Positions 40,429-53,116 are shown, counted from the stretch's first letter. The stretch is 64,000 bases of DNA from Agroathelia rolfsii (GCA_018343915.1 JABRWF010000001.1:434001-498000); one strand, 5' to 3'. Numbers and translations: made by a program. Notes: generated by a model not told the origin, from the sequence alone.

Positions 40429-43400
40429 CATACGTACAAAATAGACTTTCTTCCTTTTCTTCTTGTAACAATATTTCTGTTTCTTCTTCCTCTTATTTTT
40501 CCCTTGCAGGTGCGAATGGACAGCACCTCAAGGTTCCTATCATGTTCCATGGACCTTTTAAAAACTTCTCCACTTTTGCTATGATTGATTCCGGTGCATC
40601 TTCATCTTTTGTAAATTACCGATACGTAAAAAAACACAAAATCCCCATAAAAAAATTGCCCCGTCCCATTCCCCTGTATAATATCGATAATTCCGCAAAC
40701 CAGATAGGGAAAATAGAATCCGTTGCTATACTCGATACTACGATTGGATCTGTCACGACCCGCCAACGCACCCGGCCGCCAAACGTCCCGATTGCGCACA
40801 TCAACTACGCAAACACCTACAACGGAATCACCGGCGACGTCCTCCCTTCTGAGTCGCCGCGTACCCCGTGCATCGGAAGCGTTTCCGATGTGTCCGCCGA
40901 CGTTTCCCCGGAGCCATGTGCACAGCGCCTTCCCGCGCTTCCTTCCCATCATCGATGCGCTTCTGTCCATCAGAGCATCCCACATGCCGACTGGACTTCT
41001 CGACGTCAATCCCCGAGTCGCCATGTGCCCGCACCAGTGGATCCTTCCTATCTAGGAAGATCGCGCTTGGACTTTCCCCATGATCACGCTCTGATCGGCG
41101 ATCAGACCGCTGATGGTTCCGAAGAAATGCATCCCCGCCTTCATGCACAGCGTGGCATGACTACCAGAGCGCGCGGTGCGCGCTGGATCTTATTGTCCTT
41201 ATTGTTTTCCCTTTATTTCTCTATTTATCATTTTCTCGACTACTGTACTTAGTATATATGTACTGTACCTGATGTAGTAGATACAGTAGTCGGAAAATTA
41301 AGTGTGTTTGGCCCTAAACAAGCCCTACACCCGCTGCATCGCCAGCGGTCAACCTGTGGACTCGAGCGTCCTCAAGCATCTTGTCTAGTTATCTCCCTCT
41401 GGCTTGACATCTTCTGCTCTACGCCTGATCTCGCCGGACCTCCCGCTCAACTTGCCGTACGCCATGCTTGCTCGCTGTGTCACCCGTATCGCCGCAAGCC
41501 CCGAGATATCGAAGAGGCGACTCCACGAACCCATAGGGCTGCCATCTGGCAGTGAGCCGCTTAGCAGTTAGCGCCCCAGGGGCATCGCCGCACCGCCCGA
41601 GCTAGCTGCGAAGGCAGCTCTTGACAGGATCTGAACAAAAGTACCTGCCGTTATGTGTTGTCGATATAGGCCAAGAAGATGTAATCCTTGGCATTGACTG
41701 GCTACGCCTTGAAAACCCCGTAATCGATTGGAAATCTGCTGAAGTAACCTTTTTACCTGAAAAGGAAATAGTACAAGCCACAACAACCATGCCATCAGGA
41801 TACGAGGATTTTGCGGATGTATTCTCTGAAGAGGAAGCAAGTAGATTACCTAGCCACAAGCCATCAGACCATAAGATTGAGTTGCTTGATGAAACTAAGC
41901 TCAGACGAGGGCGTGTTTACCCCCTCAGTAGCAATGAAACTGATGCACTCAATGAATGGATTGATGACAACCTGGCCAAGGGATATATTCACAAATTGGA
42001 AAGTGAATTTGCTGCCCTAATGTTCTTCGTACCCAAGAAAAATGGGAAGCTTTGCCCCGTGCAGGATTATCGAGCCTTAAACGAACAGACAGTCAAGAAT
42101 GCCTATCCTCTTCCCTTAATTTCCGAAATCGTAGAACACATGACCCGATTCCGCTGGTTCACAAAAATTGATCTCCGTGCTGGCTTCAACAACATTCGGA
42201 TTAGGGAAGGAGATGAGCGCAAGGCGGCCTTTATCACATCACGAGGACTCTTCAAACCTCTAGTAATGCCCTTTGGCCTTTGTAATGCACCCTCCTCCAT
42301 GCAGGCTCTAATGGACGATATCCTTCTCCGCTTAGTTCAGCTAGGATTTGTTTAGGTCTACATCAACGACGTTATCATAGGGGCCGAAACGAAGGAAAAG
42401 TTGCGGGAAGTCACGCGAGAGGTCCTTCTGATCCTACAAGAACATAACTTGTATGGTAACCTAGACAAGTTTGAGGTTGAAAAGCCCGAGGTCAACATTC
42501 TGGGATTCATTGTTTCTCACCGGCAAGTTCGCATGGATCCTGAAAAGGTCAAACCCATTCTGGACTGGCCAACTCCCAAGAACGTGAAGGAGGTTCGCAA
42601 ATTCCGCGGTCTAGCCAATTACTACAGGCGTTTCATTCGTGACTTTGGAAAGATCTGTAAGCCCCTAGATCGTCTTACGGGAAAGGTTGACTGGACTTGG
42701 GGTCCAGACGAGCAGGAAAGTTTTGATAATCTCAAGAAAGCTTTCAGCACCGCTCCGGTGCTACGTTCCTATGATCAAAAGGCTCCAACCTGGGTAGAAA
42801 CAGATGCCTCCTCCTATTCCACTGGAGCAGTTCTCAGTCAAAAAGACGAATCTGGCACTTGGCATCCCATTGCTTTCTTGTCTCAATCCATGAATGATGC
42901 AGAAAGGAACTACGACATCTGGGACAAAGAAATGCTAGGAGTCATCCGCACCCTTGATTATTGGCGTCACCTGTTACAAGGCTTACCTGAACCTTTCGAA
43001 ATCTGGACAGACCATAAGAACCTTGAATACTGGACGACAGCCCACAACCTTACCCGCCAACAAGCTTGTTGGTCCCTCTTCCTGGCAGATTTCAACTTCC
43101 ACATACATTACCAGAAGGGTGCCGAAAACGGCAAGGCTAATGCACTATCTCGACGCCCCGGTCTCCAGGTCGCTGATGCAGAAGACAATCACAATGTAAT
43201 ACTGCTTGATCCCAAGTTATTCCGGATCAACGCTGCTTAAAGAGGTCATGTCCTGATGGAAGGAGAATCCAAGCTGCTCAAGAAAATCCGAAATGCTTCC
43301 CCCAAAGCAGAGGTTGCAGAGGCGCTTCGACTGGTAAAGGATTTAGGCCCAGTCAAGCTTTAGAAGGGTCTGGAAGAATGGAACCAAGAGAATGGAATCA

Positions 43401-44851
43401 TTTTACGACAAGGCAGAGTCTACGTACCCGCAGATAAGGAAATTCGAACTCAGGTCATCTCCATGTATCATGATAGTTTGCTCAGCAGTCATCCTGGCCA
43501 ACACAAGACTCTCGAACTGGTCTCGCGCAACTATTGGTGGCCTGGATTGACAAAAGCAGTAAACGAATACGTAGAGACCTGCCAAGTTTGTATCCAGAAT
43601 AAATCCTCTCGTTTACCTGCCTTCGGCCTGCTTGAACCTTTACCAACACCTGCTAGACCATGGGACCATATCACCATGGACATGATAGTTAAACTCCCTG
43701 ATTCACAAGGGTATGATAGCATCCTTGTTGTAGTAGACCGCTTCTCAAAGATGACTCATGTAATCCCAACCACGGAGAAGATCAATGCCATCGGAACAGC
43801 AGAGCTACTGTGGTCACAAGTGTTCAAGCTTCATGGGTTACCTTCCAGGATAACCTCAGATAGGGGTCCCCAGTTTGCAAGCAAAGTAATGAGGGAAGTC
43901 CACAAACGTCTTGGTATTACTACGGCTATGTCCACGGCATATCACCCCCAGACTGACGGACAATCGGAACGAGTTAACCAAGAACTAGAAGCCTATCTCA
44001 GGTTCTTTGTGTCACATCGGCAGGATGATTGGGCCCGATTACTTCCTTCCGCTGAGTTTGCCCTGAATAATTGACAGCACTCTGCTACCAAAATGTCACC
44101 CTTCAGGATGAATTATGGATTTGACCTACGAATGGACTTCTCTCTCGCTAGTTTATTTGAAACCCCTGCCGTAGAAGACTGGTTACACGTAATAGCCGAC
44201 GCCCAGGCTGACGCCCAAGCTGCCCTTAATTTAGCTGCAGAAAAGATGAAAGATTCATTCGACAAACATATTCGAGAAACGCCTCAGTGGCAGAAGGGTG
44301 ACAAAGTCTGGCTATCCACAGAAAACCTGAAGACTTCTCAGCCAACCAAGAAGCTCGCTGCCAAGTTTGCAGGTCCATATGAAATCCTAGAAAAAATCGG
44401 TCCTCTTGCTTATCGCCTTAAGATACCTCGAACTTGGTCCATACATGACGTCTTTCATGTTTCCCTATTATCAGGTCACAAACCATCCGACCGGGATCAA
44501 CCACCACCCGAACCAGTTGAGGTCAAAGGAGAAGAGGAATGGGAGGTTGCCCAGATTAAGGATTCTAGGATTTCAGGAAGACCCAAAAGGCTCGAATACC
44601 TTGTTAGCTGGAAAGACACTCCTGGAGAGGACAATTGGGAACCTGCGGACCACCTGACACATGCCAAAGCTAGAATACGAGACTTTCATAAAAGGCACCC
44701 CAATGCACCTAAACGCTTAAACGCTGCAGTCTTTGGGGAATTACCTTTTAGGCCAATTGAGAATTACACGGAAACTAATACGAAGGAAAACGCTGGATGG
44801 GAACTAGGGAAGTTCCGGAGTAACTCCCTTGAGAAGGGGGTAATGTTATAA
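40393..44851 (+). pseudogene. Element B pol, split by solo H and with four stops
   Basis: Protease MIDSGASSSF at about 40580. After solo H, the frame resumes at 41632 with VVDIGQEDVILGIDWLRLENP. RT motif reads YIND (42359-42370) instead of YIDD. RNase H ETDASSYSTGAV (about 42800), integrase finger HDSLLSSHPGQHKTLE...CQVCIQNK (about 43470-43600) and core (MDMIVKL, SDRGPQF, GQSERVNQE), chromodomain EYLVSWKDTPGEDNWEP (about 44590-44645). Stops at 42353 (TAG), 43238 (TAA), 43361 (TAG) and 44072 (TGA). The frame stays in register when 881 bp (LTR plus duplication) are removed. Confidence 0.93.
40751..41626 (+). mobile_element. Solo LTR, family H, inside pol of B
   Basis: 876 bp, TGTCACGACCCGCCAACGC to GCAGCTCTTGACA; duplication GGATC (40746-40750, 41627-41631) is perfect. 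An 11-bp inverted repeat CGACTACTGTA/TACAGTAGTCG (41237-41247, 41282-41292) encloses TATATAT. It is the innermost layer of the seven-level nest. Confidence 0.95.
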
Positions 44852-45850
44852 GTTGGACATTTTTCGCCTTTTTCTTACGAACATGTACATATTTTTATTG
44901 TATTTTTACGATTTTTATTGACTGAGATACGGATGAAATACCTTGCAGGCAACATCTTGACACACGTGTGACTGGCTGTGTTAGCCCCATGTGACAGGAG
45001 TGCTCATGACAAGAGTATATTAGGAAGGCGGAGTCTAGATCATTCCTTTTCATCAAAAGGTCTAGACTCAGGAACCAGGGACGTTTCAATCACTGTGCGA
45101 TTACTAAGGAGTACTAGACTCATCATTCTGATCGGTTGCTCATCAGACTTAGGCACAAAGCACTGCCCCTGCATTCTAGTCATTTCTGCTTACGAACCCT
45201 GCTGCGCACAGACCATCAAGGCTGCACACGGGCCCTTCATTTTATGTATAAATACAAGCTTGTAGCCCTTACCTGAACCTTAGCTTCGACCTTCTCGCCT
45301 TCAGGTAAGGGCACCCCCCCTCTTGTACACTTACATAAAAACTAATACACATTTCGCCTTCAGGCTTGTTCTCCTAGCCCACTCCCCCCTCTTTCCCTCT
45401 TGCCTATTTAGTGTAAGGCCTCAATGGCAACTAAGTAGAATACATAAGCCCTAGTATCAGAGGGCCAGTTAAATCATAAGTCCTCAATACAAAGAGGCAC
45501 TGCGCATGAACCAAAATCCTGTTCATTCAGGTAGAGGCAGTAAGAAGTCCTCTCAGACATACGTAGAGCACGGTGGGCTAAGCCGCCTGTCTCGAGTAAG
45601 AACCATCTAAAAAGACTATTTGACGCAAAGCAAAGTATACGGGAAGACGCTTGTCTGGAGTACTGACCACTAGCCTAGCAAAGTAGTCAATTTGGTGGAC
45701 TATTACGAAGAGCAGCAACGGGAGCACGTGCGTGTCTGCTTCTATAAGCCAACCTAGTAACACATTGTAAAAAGGGGTCTTACAGCCCATCCCTCGTACC
45801 TTCGAGAGGGTTAACGTTTGTTGGTTACGTCAAGCGCACAAGCCTTGACA
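44844..45850 (+). repeat. Element B 3' LTR
   Basis: 1007 bp, same length as 5' LTR; differences seen are transitions, for example GACAAAATACC against GATGAAATACC. Confidence 0.95.
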
Positions 45851-46293
45851 GTGCATGCATGTGTATCGAATTTATCGCCCTGATTCAGGGGTCTTCCTGA
45901 ATCCCTGTGCAAATCCCCTCCTGTTATGCCTGCTCCGGTGGGTATGCAAAACCCTATACTGGCTCCTCGCCAGCTCCGGCGACGCATTGTCATGGCGGTT
46001 ACCTGTCCCTCCAAGATTCTCTCATGGAATCTGGAGGCCTGTTATCTGCTGACAGCTTATTGCTGTCTGGTTCATGCATGTTGTTGTGAGCCTATTGGCC
46101 AGTGGCCTGACGCTGGGTGGGTCCTTAGATTTCGATCGCATTGCTGACTTCATGCACATGAGAGAGCTCCCCAGGAGCTAATGAAAGCCTGGGGCTGCAG
46201 AAACTCGCGGCTTGCTGCCTGGTCAGACAGCCGTTTGTCTATTGAGTGACCAGGTGAAATGCAATTTTATGTGCTGCTACACGGATTTGTTTG
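45851..46293 (-). mobile_element. Inner S element interior, 5' segment
   Basis: Next to the S 5' LTR. It aligns (reversed) with 22224-22400 of the outer S: ACGGATTTGTTTG, TCTATTGAGTGACCAGGTGAA, GCGGCTTGCTGCC, AGGAGCT. Short open frames exist on the plus strand but are not shared with the other copy. Confidence 0.75.
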
Positions 46294-46486
46294 TGTGAGA
46301 AAAGCGTACCAGCCAGTAATATGTTAAAAGCAAGATAGCATTGCACTTGTCCTTGTACTTGGATGCGGTACGCGGACAAACGAATGAAGTAACTACTATA
46401 AAAATCCGTAGCTACATACTATAGTCACGCTCCGCATGACTGTGACTCTGTCACTCCCATCGAGGTATGGATTGCCTATTCTAACA
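46294..46486 (-). repeat. Inner S element 5' LTR
   Basis: 193 bp, same ends as 26809-27001. Right flank is CAGGG. Confidence 0.92.
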
Positions 46487-46748
46487 CAGGGAGTATAAAG
46501 AATTGTGTCTAGTCCAAGACAGCATGTCCCATCTGGCAAAGGGACTTTAAAGAATACCAGTGATTATATGTTGCATGGAAGCCTTCATGAAACAGTGGGA
46601 GACCTTGCCTCTAGGTCTTTAAACATGAGTTGCACCTCCCTACTGGGGGAGATTAAAGATATCAGTAGTACCCCCCCCCCTTTTGCCTAGCCTTCCCAGG
46701 CTAGATGTGTTTGGTTGGTTTGAGTCATGAGTGACCCATGACATCAAG

Positions 46749-48793
46749 GTTATCTTCCTCATCAGTTCGCTGGAAATCGGGTCACCGGGAAAGGGGGTCA
46801 GCACGGCCATTCTTGGATTCTCGGAGGTAAGAAATTGTGAACTGGAACTCGGAAAGGAAGAGGAACCATCTAGCTTGTTGTCTTGTCAGGTTTTGGGCTA
46901 TTTTCCAGTATTCAAGGTTTTTATGATCAGTTTGGATTTCAAAGGGGCGAGGAAGGCCAATGAGGTAGTGTTGCCAGGCATCTAGGGCACAGATAATTCC
47001 TAACATTTCCTTATCCCAGATGTCGTAATTCTGCTCAGCATCATTCATGGCTTGGGACAGGAAAGTGTTATGAGTTGGACATTTTTCGCCTTTTCTTTAC
47101 AAGCATGTACATATTTTTATTGTATTTTTACGATTTTTATTCATTGAGATATGGACGAAATACCTTGCAGGTAACATCTTGACGCGTGTGTGACTGGCTG
47201 TGTTAGCCCCACGTGACAGGAGTGCTTGTGACAAGAGTATATTAGGAAGGCAGAGTCTAGATCATTCCTTTTCATCAAAAGGTCTAGACTCAGGAACCAG
47301 GGTCGTTCCAATCACTGTATGATTACTAAGGAGTACTAGACTCATCACTCCAATCGATTGCTCATCGGACTTAGTCACAAAGCACTGCCCCTGCATTATT
47401 ACATGTTCCTGCTTACGAACCCCGGCTGCGCACAGACCAACAAGGCTGTGCACGGGCCCTTTCATTTATGTATAAATACAAGCATGTAACCCTTACCTGA
47501 ACCTTAGCTTCGACCTTCTCGCCTTCAGGTAAGGGCACCCCCCACTCTTGTACCTAATACATATTACTAATATATCTTCTTGCCTTCAGGCTTACAAACC
47601 ATCCTAGCCCACTCTCTCTCCCTTTCTTATTAAGCATAAGGCCTCAAGGGCAGCTTAGTAAGCGTATAAGTAGGCCTTAATACCAGAAGGCAATAAGACT
47701 ACAAAAAGTCCTCAATATACAGAGGCAATTGCGCATGAACAAAAGCCCTATTCATTTAGGCCTAGGCAGTAAAAAGTCCTAGTGAGTGTTAGTTGATCAC
47801 GGAGGGCTAAGCCGCCTATCCTGAGTAAGAAGTATTCAAACGTTTATTAGATGCGAAGAGAAATACACGGGAAGTCTTAGGACAAGAGTACCGAACATTA
47901 TCCTAGCATAGTAAACCAAGAGTACACTATTATGACTGGTAGCAACGGGAGCACGTGAGCACTCGATAAAGTACCAAACTAGTCATAGACGTAAAACCCG
48001 GCCCTACAGCCCGCCTGCGTACCTTACAAGCAGGTTGTCTTATTTGGTATAAGTCAAGCGCGTAAGCCTTGACAGAAAGCTATCGGTCGCCAGGAGTTGT
48101 CCGTCTGTTTTTGGAGGAGTATAGCTCCTGTAGCGAAATTGGACACGTCTGTTTCTAAGCGGGTTTCTGCCATCTAGGAATATGCCCCTAATACTGGTGC
48201 CGAGGTAAAGGCCTTCTTCAGGTTGTCAAATGCCTCTTGTTCTTCCAAACCCCATTTCCACTCAACCTTCTCTGTTAGCCGATCTAGGGGCTTGCAAATT
48301 TGTGCAAAGTTTTGAATAAAGCATTGGTAATAGTTTGCAAGACCGCAGAAATGTTGGATATTGGAAACCTTTTGGGGTGTTGGCCACTCCAGAACTGCCT
48401 TGACCTTTTCTGGGGTTATACGGATTGAGCCAAAGGATACCAGGGCCCCTAGAATGTCTACTTCCGGGACGTCATATTCAAATTTCTCAAGGTTTGCAAA
48501 TAAGTCGTTTGCCTTAAGGACTCCTAATACTTCCAAAACCCTTGAACGCAGTTCTGACTCTGTTTGTGCACCAATTATAATATCGTCAATGTAATGAACT
48601 AGCCATCCTAGCTGATTGAACTTGTAGAACAGGTCGTCCATCATTGTCTGCATTGTTGCAGGTGCATTACAGAGACTGAACGTCATCACGGTTGGTTCAA
48701 ACAATCCTTTGTTGGTAATGAAGGCAGCTTTGTGTTCATTGCCCTCTCAGATCTAGATATTATTAAAACCCCATCGCAAGTCAATTTTACAAA
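46749..48793 (-). pseudogene. Element F pol, RT and RNase H part, split by solo B
   Basis: RT with intact YIDDIIIG (about 48575-48600), connection domain and RNase H (AMNDAEQNYDIWDKEMLGI, about 46990-47050). Several stops, including two near 48748-48756 and one at 48174-48176. Homologous along its length to N pol. Confidence 0.88.
47066..48074 (+). mobile_element. Solo LTR, family B, inside F pol
   Basis: 1009 bp, TGTTATGAGTTGGACATTTT to AAGCCTTGACA; duplication GAAAG (47061-47065, 48075-48079) is perfect. Confidence 0.94.
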
Positions 48794-49648
48794 ATGTTCA
48801 AAACTTAGTCATCTTGTCTTGTAATTTGGAAATAAGAGGGAGAGGATAGGCATTTTCAATTGTTTCTGCGTTGAGCTTGTGGTAGTCCTGGACTGGACAA
48901 AGTGAACCGTTCTTTTTTGGTATGAAGAACATAGGAGCAGCAATTGGACTTTTAGACTTTCTGATGTACCCCATTTTGAGGTTCTCTTGCAGGTAATCTA
49001 CAAGTACTTCTTCTTCCTTGACCAAAAGGGGATACACCTTGCTTCTTCAGAGTTGGGCCCCATCTTTGAGTTCGATCTTGTGATCCCAAGGCTTTCGGAG
49101 TGGCATTCTTTGGGAGGCTTCCTTTGAAAATACTGACGTAAATTCAGAAGCCCAGTCTGGTAAGAGGCCAGATGAGATCGTTATGTGGTTGGGATGTGTG
49201 ACTTTTCCAGCAGACCAGTCTATTACTGGGTTTTCTAACCAAAGCCAGTCTATCCCTAAGATCACATTTTCGAGGCCAATGTCGGTTACTAGAAATGGGA
49301 GTTTCTTCTTAATCCCCCTGATGCTCATGTCAAGGATTGCAATTTCTTTGATTTTCCCTTGTGCATTTAAAGAATTGTTGATGTTATGTACAGGAATACT
49401 ACGGGGTAATTTTTTTGTAATTATTTTATTTTCTTTAACAAAGCGAGAATGAATGAAGGAAGAGGAGGTGCCTGAGTCTATCATAGCTAAGGTTACAAGT
49501 GAAGTAAAAAGTCCATGGAACATAATTGGGATATAGAGGTGCTATCCATGCGCACCAGAAATAGAAACAGAATTAAGAGAAAGAAAAGAAGAGAATCTGT
49601 TTGACAAATATGGGTTGGCTGAAATGGCCCTTTCCGTCGACCCTTCTA
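48794..49648 (-). pseudogene. Element F pol, protease and RT N-terminus
   Basis: Protease motif reads DSGTSSSF, the usual DSGA with an Ala to Thr transition. FVTDIGLENVILGIDW and the RT entry ([15 protein letters not shown]) follow. Stops at 49047, 48798 and in the linker near 49540-49550 (a TAG replacing CAG in the GQHL motif). Confidence 0.88.
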
Positions 49649-49655
49649 AAAACCC
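49612..49655 (-). promoter_or_regulatory. -1 frameshift signal between gag and pol, element F
   Basis: Minus-strand GGGTTTT at 49649-49655, then TAG. GGGTCG (49638-49643) faces CAACCC (49612-49617), one transition away from the perfect CGACCC of its sister N. Confidence 0.7.
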
Positions 49656-50416
49656 GCCTTATCTTTGAAAGCGGCAAGCACCATGGCTTGTTGTTCCACC
49701 AGGGCTTGTAAATCAGCCATCGTCATTATAGAAGCACCCTCATTGATATCATTAGAAGCCGCTGATGTACCTAGTTGGTCAGTAGAAGGGGGTGTAGGCG
49801 TTGTGGTGGTCATTGTTGCCTGGATCTTTGGTCTAGACCCTTGATACCTCAAGACCCATGGGTTTGTACAATTTGAGGCGAAGTGACCCTACTATTGGCA
49901 GTTGTAGCACTGCACCGTACTTAGGTCTCTGGGTGGTCGACGACTTCCTTGAGCTCCTGTCATAGTTGGAGTGGTAGGGGGAGCTTGTGCTACATTGATA
50001 GTGATGGGGTTAGTAGCAGTTCCCTGGTTTTGGAAGTGGGGTCGAGGCTTCCAACCATCCGTCCAAATTCCGGCATCACGTAGCCCTTCTTCTGCATCCA
50101 CTGCAGCCTCCATAAGGTGTTCCAGACTGTTACGCCGCTCTTTTGGGTATCCACCGATGACTCCCTTGATTTTGAGAGATAAAGCCTGCCAATAGTGGAC
50201 TCGGAGATCCTCGCTTGATAATTTTGTCTGGTTGGCGAGTGTGGAGAAAGCGGCCGTAAAGTCTGCTACCAAGGAGGTGTCCTGCTTTAGGTCTTGCAAC
50301 TTTTGCAGGGCAATCCTGCTGAAATCCCTTGTGCCATACAATGCCTTGAATTTAGCATACAGGTCCCTTTCAAAGCTGAAACCCTTGGTATCAATGGCGT
50401 CATCGAACTTCTGGCT
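49646..50416 (-). pseudogene. Element F gag, capsid C-terminus and broken zinc knuckle
   Basis: GTRDFSRIALQKLQDLKQ and downstream capsid text; the zinc knuckle starts CYNCQ and then meets a stop near 49892, where N has W. The rest to KDKAGF is open in the same frame. Upstream it joins 57673 once K is removed. Confidence 0.88.
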
Positions 50417-50756
50417 CCATGTGTTACGAGTCGCTTGTTGTACTATAATTTTATTCTGAATTTTTCATTATTTTTCCGAATTTTTCCTGATTTTTCTCTA
50501 TTTTTTGGTATATATATTGTATATTATGTAAGCATACACTCTGATGACTAAGCAAGTCATGTGACCAGTCAACCATGTGACTGGCCATCATGTGACCACT
50601 AGTCATGTGACATATTATGTAAACAGAGTCTAGAGCATGGGTCCGGATCATGACACCACTTTAAACTCATTATAACTAATAATGGTGCAATATCACGCCA
50701 TACTTAGCATTGCTGCGCACAGACCATGTAATTGCGCACAGACCAGGTAGAATTAG

Positions 50757-50802
50757 TATATAACCCTGTAGTGCCTCTACCTGAAGACCTCAGATTCGTT
50801 CT
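50757..50802 (+). promoter_or_regulatory. TATA box and self-primer, element K
   Basis: TATATAA at 50757 lies 35 nt before AGATTCGTTCT (50792-50802). This sequence differs from the AGCTTCGACCT of other families, yet is perfectly complementary to this element's own primer-binding site at 51410-51420. Confidence 0.8.
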
Positions 50803-50814
50803 CTTCATCTTCAG

Positions 50815-50875
50815 GTAAGCACAGTAGTGCTATGTATTAGATAATTGCTAACATAATAAAAACCTTCGTCTTCAG
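50815..50875 (+). other. Predicted 61-nt GT-AG intron in LTR K
   Basis: Donor CAG|GTAAGC, a textbook branch TGCTAAC about 20 nt before the acceptor, acceptor CTTCAG. The preceding leader is 23 nt. Confidence 0.58.
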
Positions 50876-51407
50876 AGCCCATATTCTCTAAAGGCGTGAC
50901 TGCCTGTCTCTTTCCCCCACCTCTCTCTCTCTCCAAAAAATCCTCTCTGCTTTGTGCTAGGAGGTAACCAGTGTGCTCTGTGCTACTGGTTGTTTAGAGG
51001 TTGCTTAGTGCCCCTCTACATTAGAGTGCATAAAACAGGTCCAGCCCTCTGGGTGACCATTTGCGTATCTGTATACAAAATCATAGTGCTTAGTGCACCT
51101 AAGAGAACAAAGGCAGTGCCCTACGTTCTTTGCGGTTAAGATACATCACACGCCTAACAGCATACACAAGATAGTTTGTGTTCTACGTGTAGACCTTGCT
51201 TGAAAGTCTAGTAGACTTGGAGTAAAGCTCGGTGACACAAAGACTCGAACTTGCGTGATAGTTGTGACAGCGCAAGGAAGTGTACACCCGCGCATCCCTA
51301 GCCTTGGGAGTTGTAAAACAGCCGTTACTTGGCTACCCCATACCTTTGAGGGGTTGACGTAGGCTTAGGTTGAGTTTTGGTGACAAGAGTCTGGTATACT
51401 CTTGACA

Positions 51408-51423
51408 TTAGAACGAATCTCCC
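51408..51423 (+). other. Element K primer-binding site (self-priming type)
   Basis: TTAGAACGAATCTCCC. AGAACGAATCT (51410-51420) is the exact complement of the LTR self-primer at 50792-50802. Confidence 0.8.
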
Positions 51424-51811
51424 CCCCCTATCTTTCTGTGCTAGTTGCTTTGTGCACTAGAGGAGGTGTAACGAGCCTCATTATTTGAAGCAAAGAAACA
51501 AACTACATACACAAATTTAGTAAACTACCATGGTTACTCTACCTACAAAAGTAGTAGTCTTCAACTTTACACATTTCTTTATTTTGGGAAATTCTTGGCT
51601 AGCTTGCGCTTGGTGTTAGAGAACCAAGGGTGCATCAGTTATCACGAGCTATTAAAGGGAACGACACCCAAGTGGATAGACGTGAAAGGCTCCAGCTGAC
51701 ACAAGTAGCCCATATAAAGTAAATCATTTAACATAGAATAGGCCTAGCTTCAAGGGCAAAACAAACTTTTATAAAGACACAAATTCGTTTTGGGAGTCTC
51801 CAGTCTTACTG
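51424..51811 (+). other. Element K untranslated leader
   Basis: About 390 nt before gag, the same length class as G and B. No gene seen. Confidence 0.5.
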
Positions 51812-53116
51812 TTGAGCTTGCCCATCATTTCACACCCAATCCCACCCCGAGAACCCACTCCTCCTGCTGAGTCAGAAGAGGAATCTTCCGAAGAAGAATC
51901 ATCTGAAGCCGAATCCTCTGACGAGGAAAATCCCACATTCCTACCCCCTTTTCCATCGACTCACGCATTGGTACAAGCCTCTGCCCACGTATCACCTCGC
52001 CCAGAATCACCTATGGCACAACAAATTGACAATGCTGCACTCATGCAGCAGCTTATCCAGAATCAAACAATGATGATGCAATGGATGCAGCAACAATCTG
52101 AGTCTAGAGGGAAACCAAAGGAAATTGGTCACGCCCCCCCTACGTTTGATGGCCAGTGGATTAACTACCATCCCTTCCTACAAAAGTTCCAGGCCTACCT
52201 AGAACTGAATCCTAGGGTTTATGTGACAGATGAGGAGAAGGTCAAGTACCTTTTGGGGTTAATGGTGGAAGGTGCCACAGCTTGGTCCAGCCTGTGGTAT
52301 ACCGAATTAGGACTATAGAACCGGGTACCTGGACCCATTACATACCAGGAAGTAATCGATAGTTTTAAGTCCCTTTTTGGGGCCTTCGATGAAAAAGTGG
52401 CAGCAAGAGACCAACTGCATCACCTACAGCAAGGAACCACATCCACAAGAAATTTTGGGATGGCATTCATGCTATTAGGAAAAAGGACAGGGTTGTCAGA
52501 TGATGACCTAAGAGAAAAGTACCTGGAGAGGATGAATGTTAAACTACGACGCATCATCACAGGCTGGGACAGAGATACATCCACCCTAACCAAGTTAATG
52601 AATGCAGCACATGATGCAGAAGTTAACCTAATGAAGGAGGAAATGTTGTCCAGTAGGAAATACTGGTACAATAATAACCCCCAGTCTGATCTCTAGCGAA
52701 ATGATCCAGACACAATGGATATTTCTGCTACCATATTGGAAAGGACACCCAATACATCAAAAAACCCATTCCTGAGTGCAGGCCCTGCTCAGCAGACCTC
52801 CCCGTTGCAAGTGGCTACAATGCAAAATAACCCGACCACACAATCCAACAACCCATTCAGGCAAAAAGACATCGTCTGTTATAATTGCCAGAAAAAAGGG
52901 CACATAGCGCGGGACTGTAGAAGTCCAAAAGCTGACAAAGGCAGCTTAAATAATCCTTTCCAAAAAGTGGCGGCAGCATCAGCACCAACACCAGTACCAC
53001 CATCACCTACAACCCAAGGGCCAATCAGCAGCCCGATGACCCAGACTGACATGTTCAACATGATCCAGGAATAGGGTCAAATGATTGCAGCCTTGAAGGA
53101 CAAGCTGGGTTTTTAA
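51812..53116 (+). pseudogene. Element K gag, three premature stops
   Basis: Acidic Ser/Glu N-terminus, a QQLIQNQTMMMQWMQQQ helix, capsid FDGQWINYHPFLQKFQAYLELNP (about 52150) and zinc knuckle CYNCQKKGHIARDC (about 52875-52918). TAG codons at 52316, 52694 and 53072. The natural TAA (53114-53116) follows the shift heptamer. Start: first ATG of the frame. Confidence 0.87.

Larger units (their letters stand above)
37463..45850 (+). mobile_element. Full-length chromovirus, family B, with a solo H in pol
   Basis: LTRs 37463-38469 and 44844-45850 (1007 bp each). Flanks ATGCG (37458-37462) and GTGCA (45851-45855) differ by two transitions, consistent with an original GTGCG. Without solo H the element is 7507 bp. 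Polypurine tract GAGAAGGGGGTAA. It is inactivated by nonsense codons, a mutated RT motif and the H insertion. Confidence 0.93.
26809..46486 (-). mobile_element. Inner S element: short non-autonomous LTR retrotransposon
   Basis: LTRs at 26809-27001 and 46294-46486 (193 bp each) face the same way. The duplication CAGGG (26804-26808, 46487-46491) is perfect. A purine tract ending GATTGAGGGGGTG (minus strand, 27002-27014) abuts the 3' LTR. Subtracting N, solo G, solo H with its insert, and B leaves about 1.52 kb, of which about 1.14 kb is interior without gag or pol. It must depend on enzymes made by another element. Confidence 0.88.
26204..46743 (+). mobile_element. Solo LTR, family M, split by the inner S element
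   Basis: TGTCATGAGTTGATCTTATG at 26204 and GAGTGACCCATGACA ending 46743. The duplication TCAAG (26199-26203, 46744-46748) is perfect. The host pol of F reads through when it is removed. The LTR itself is about 857 bp (26204-26808 plus 46492-46743). TATATAGAGG (26544) lies 35 nt before AGCTTGACC, like other families, but no GTAAG-type donor follows. Confidence 0.88.
50422..51407 (+). repeat. Element K 5' LTR
   Basis: 986 bp, TGTTACGAGTCGC to GGTATACTCTTGACA. Predicted leader exon 50792-50814 and GT-AG intron 50815-50875. Confidence 0.95.
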
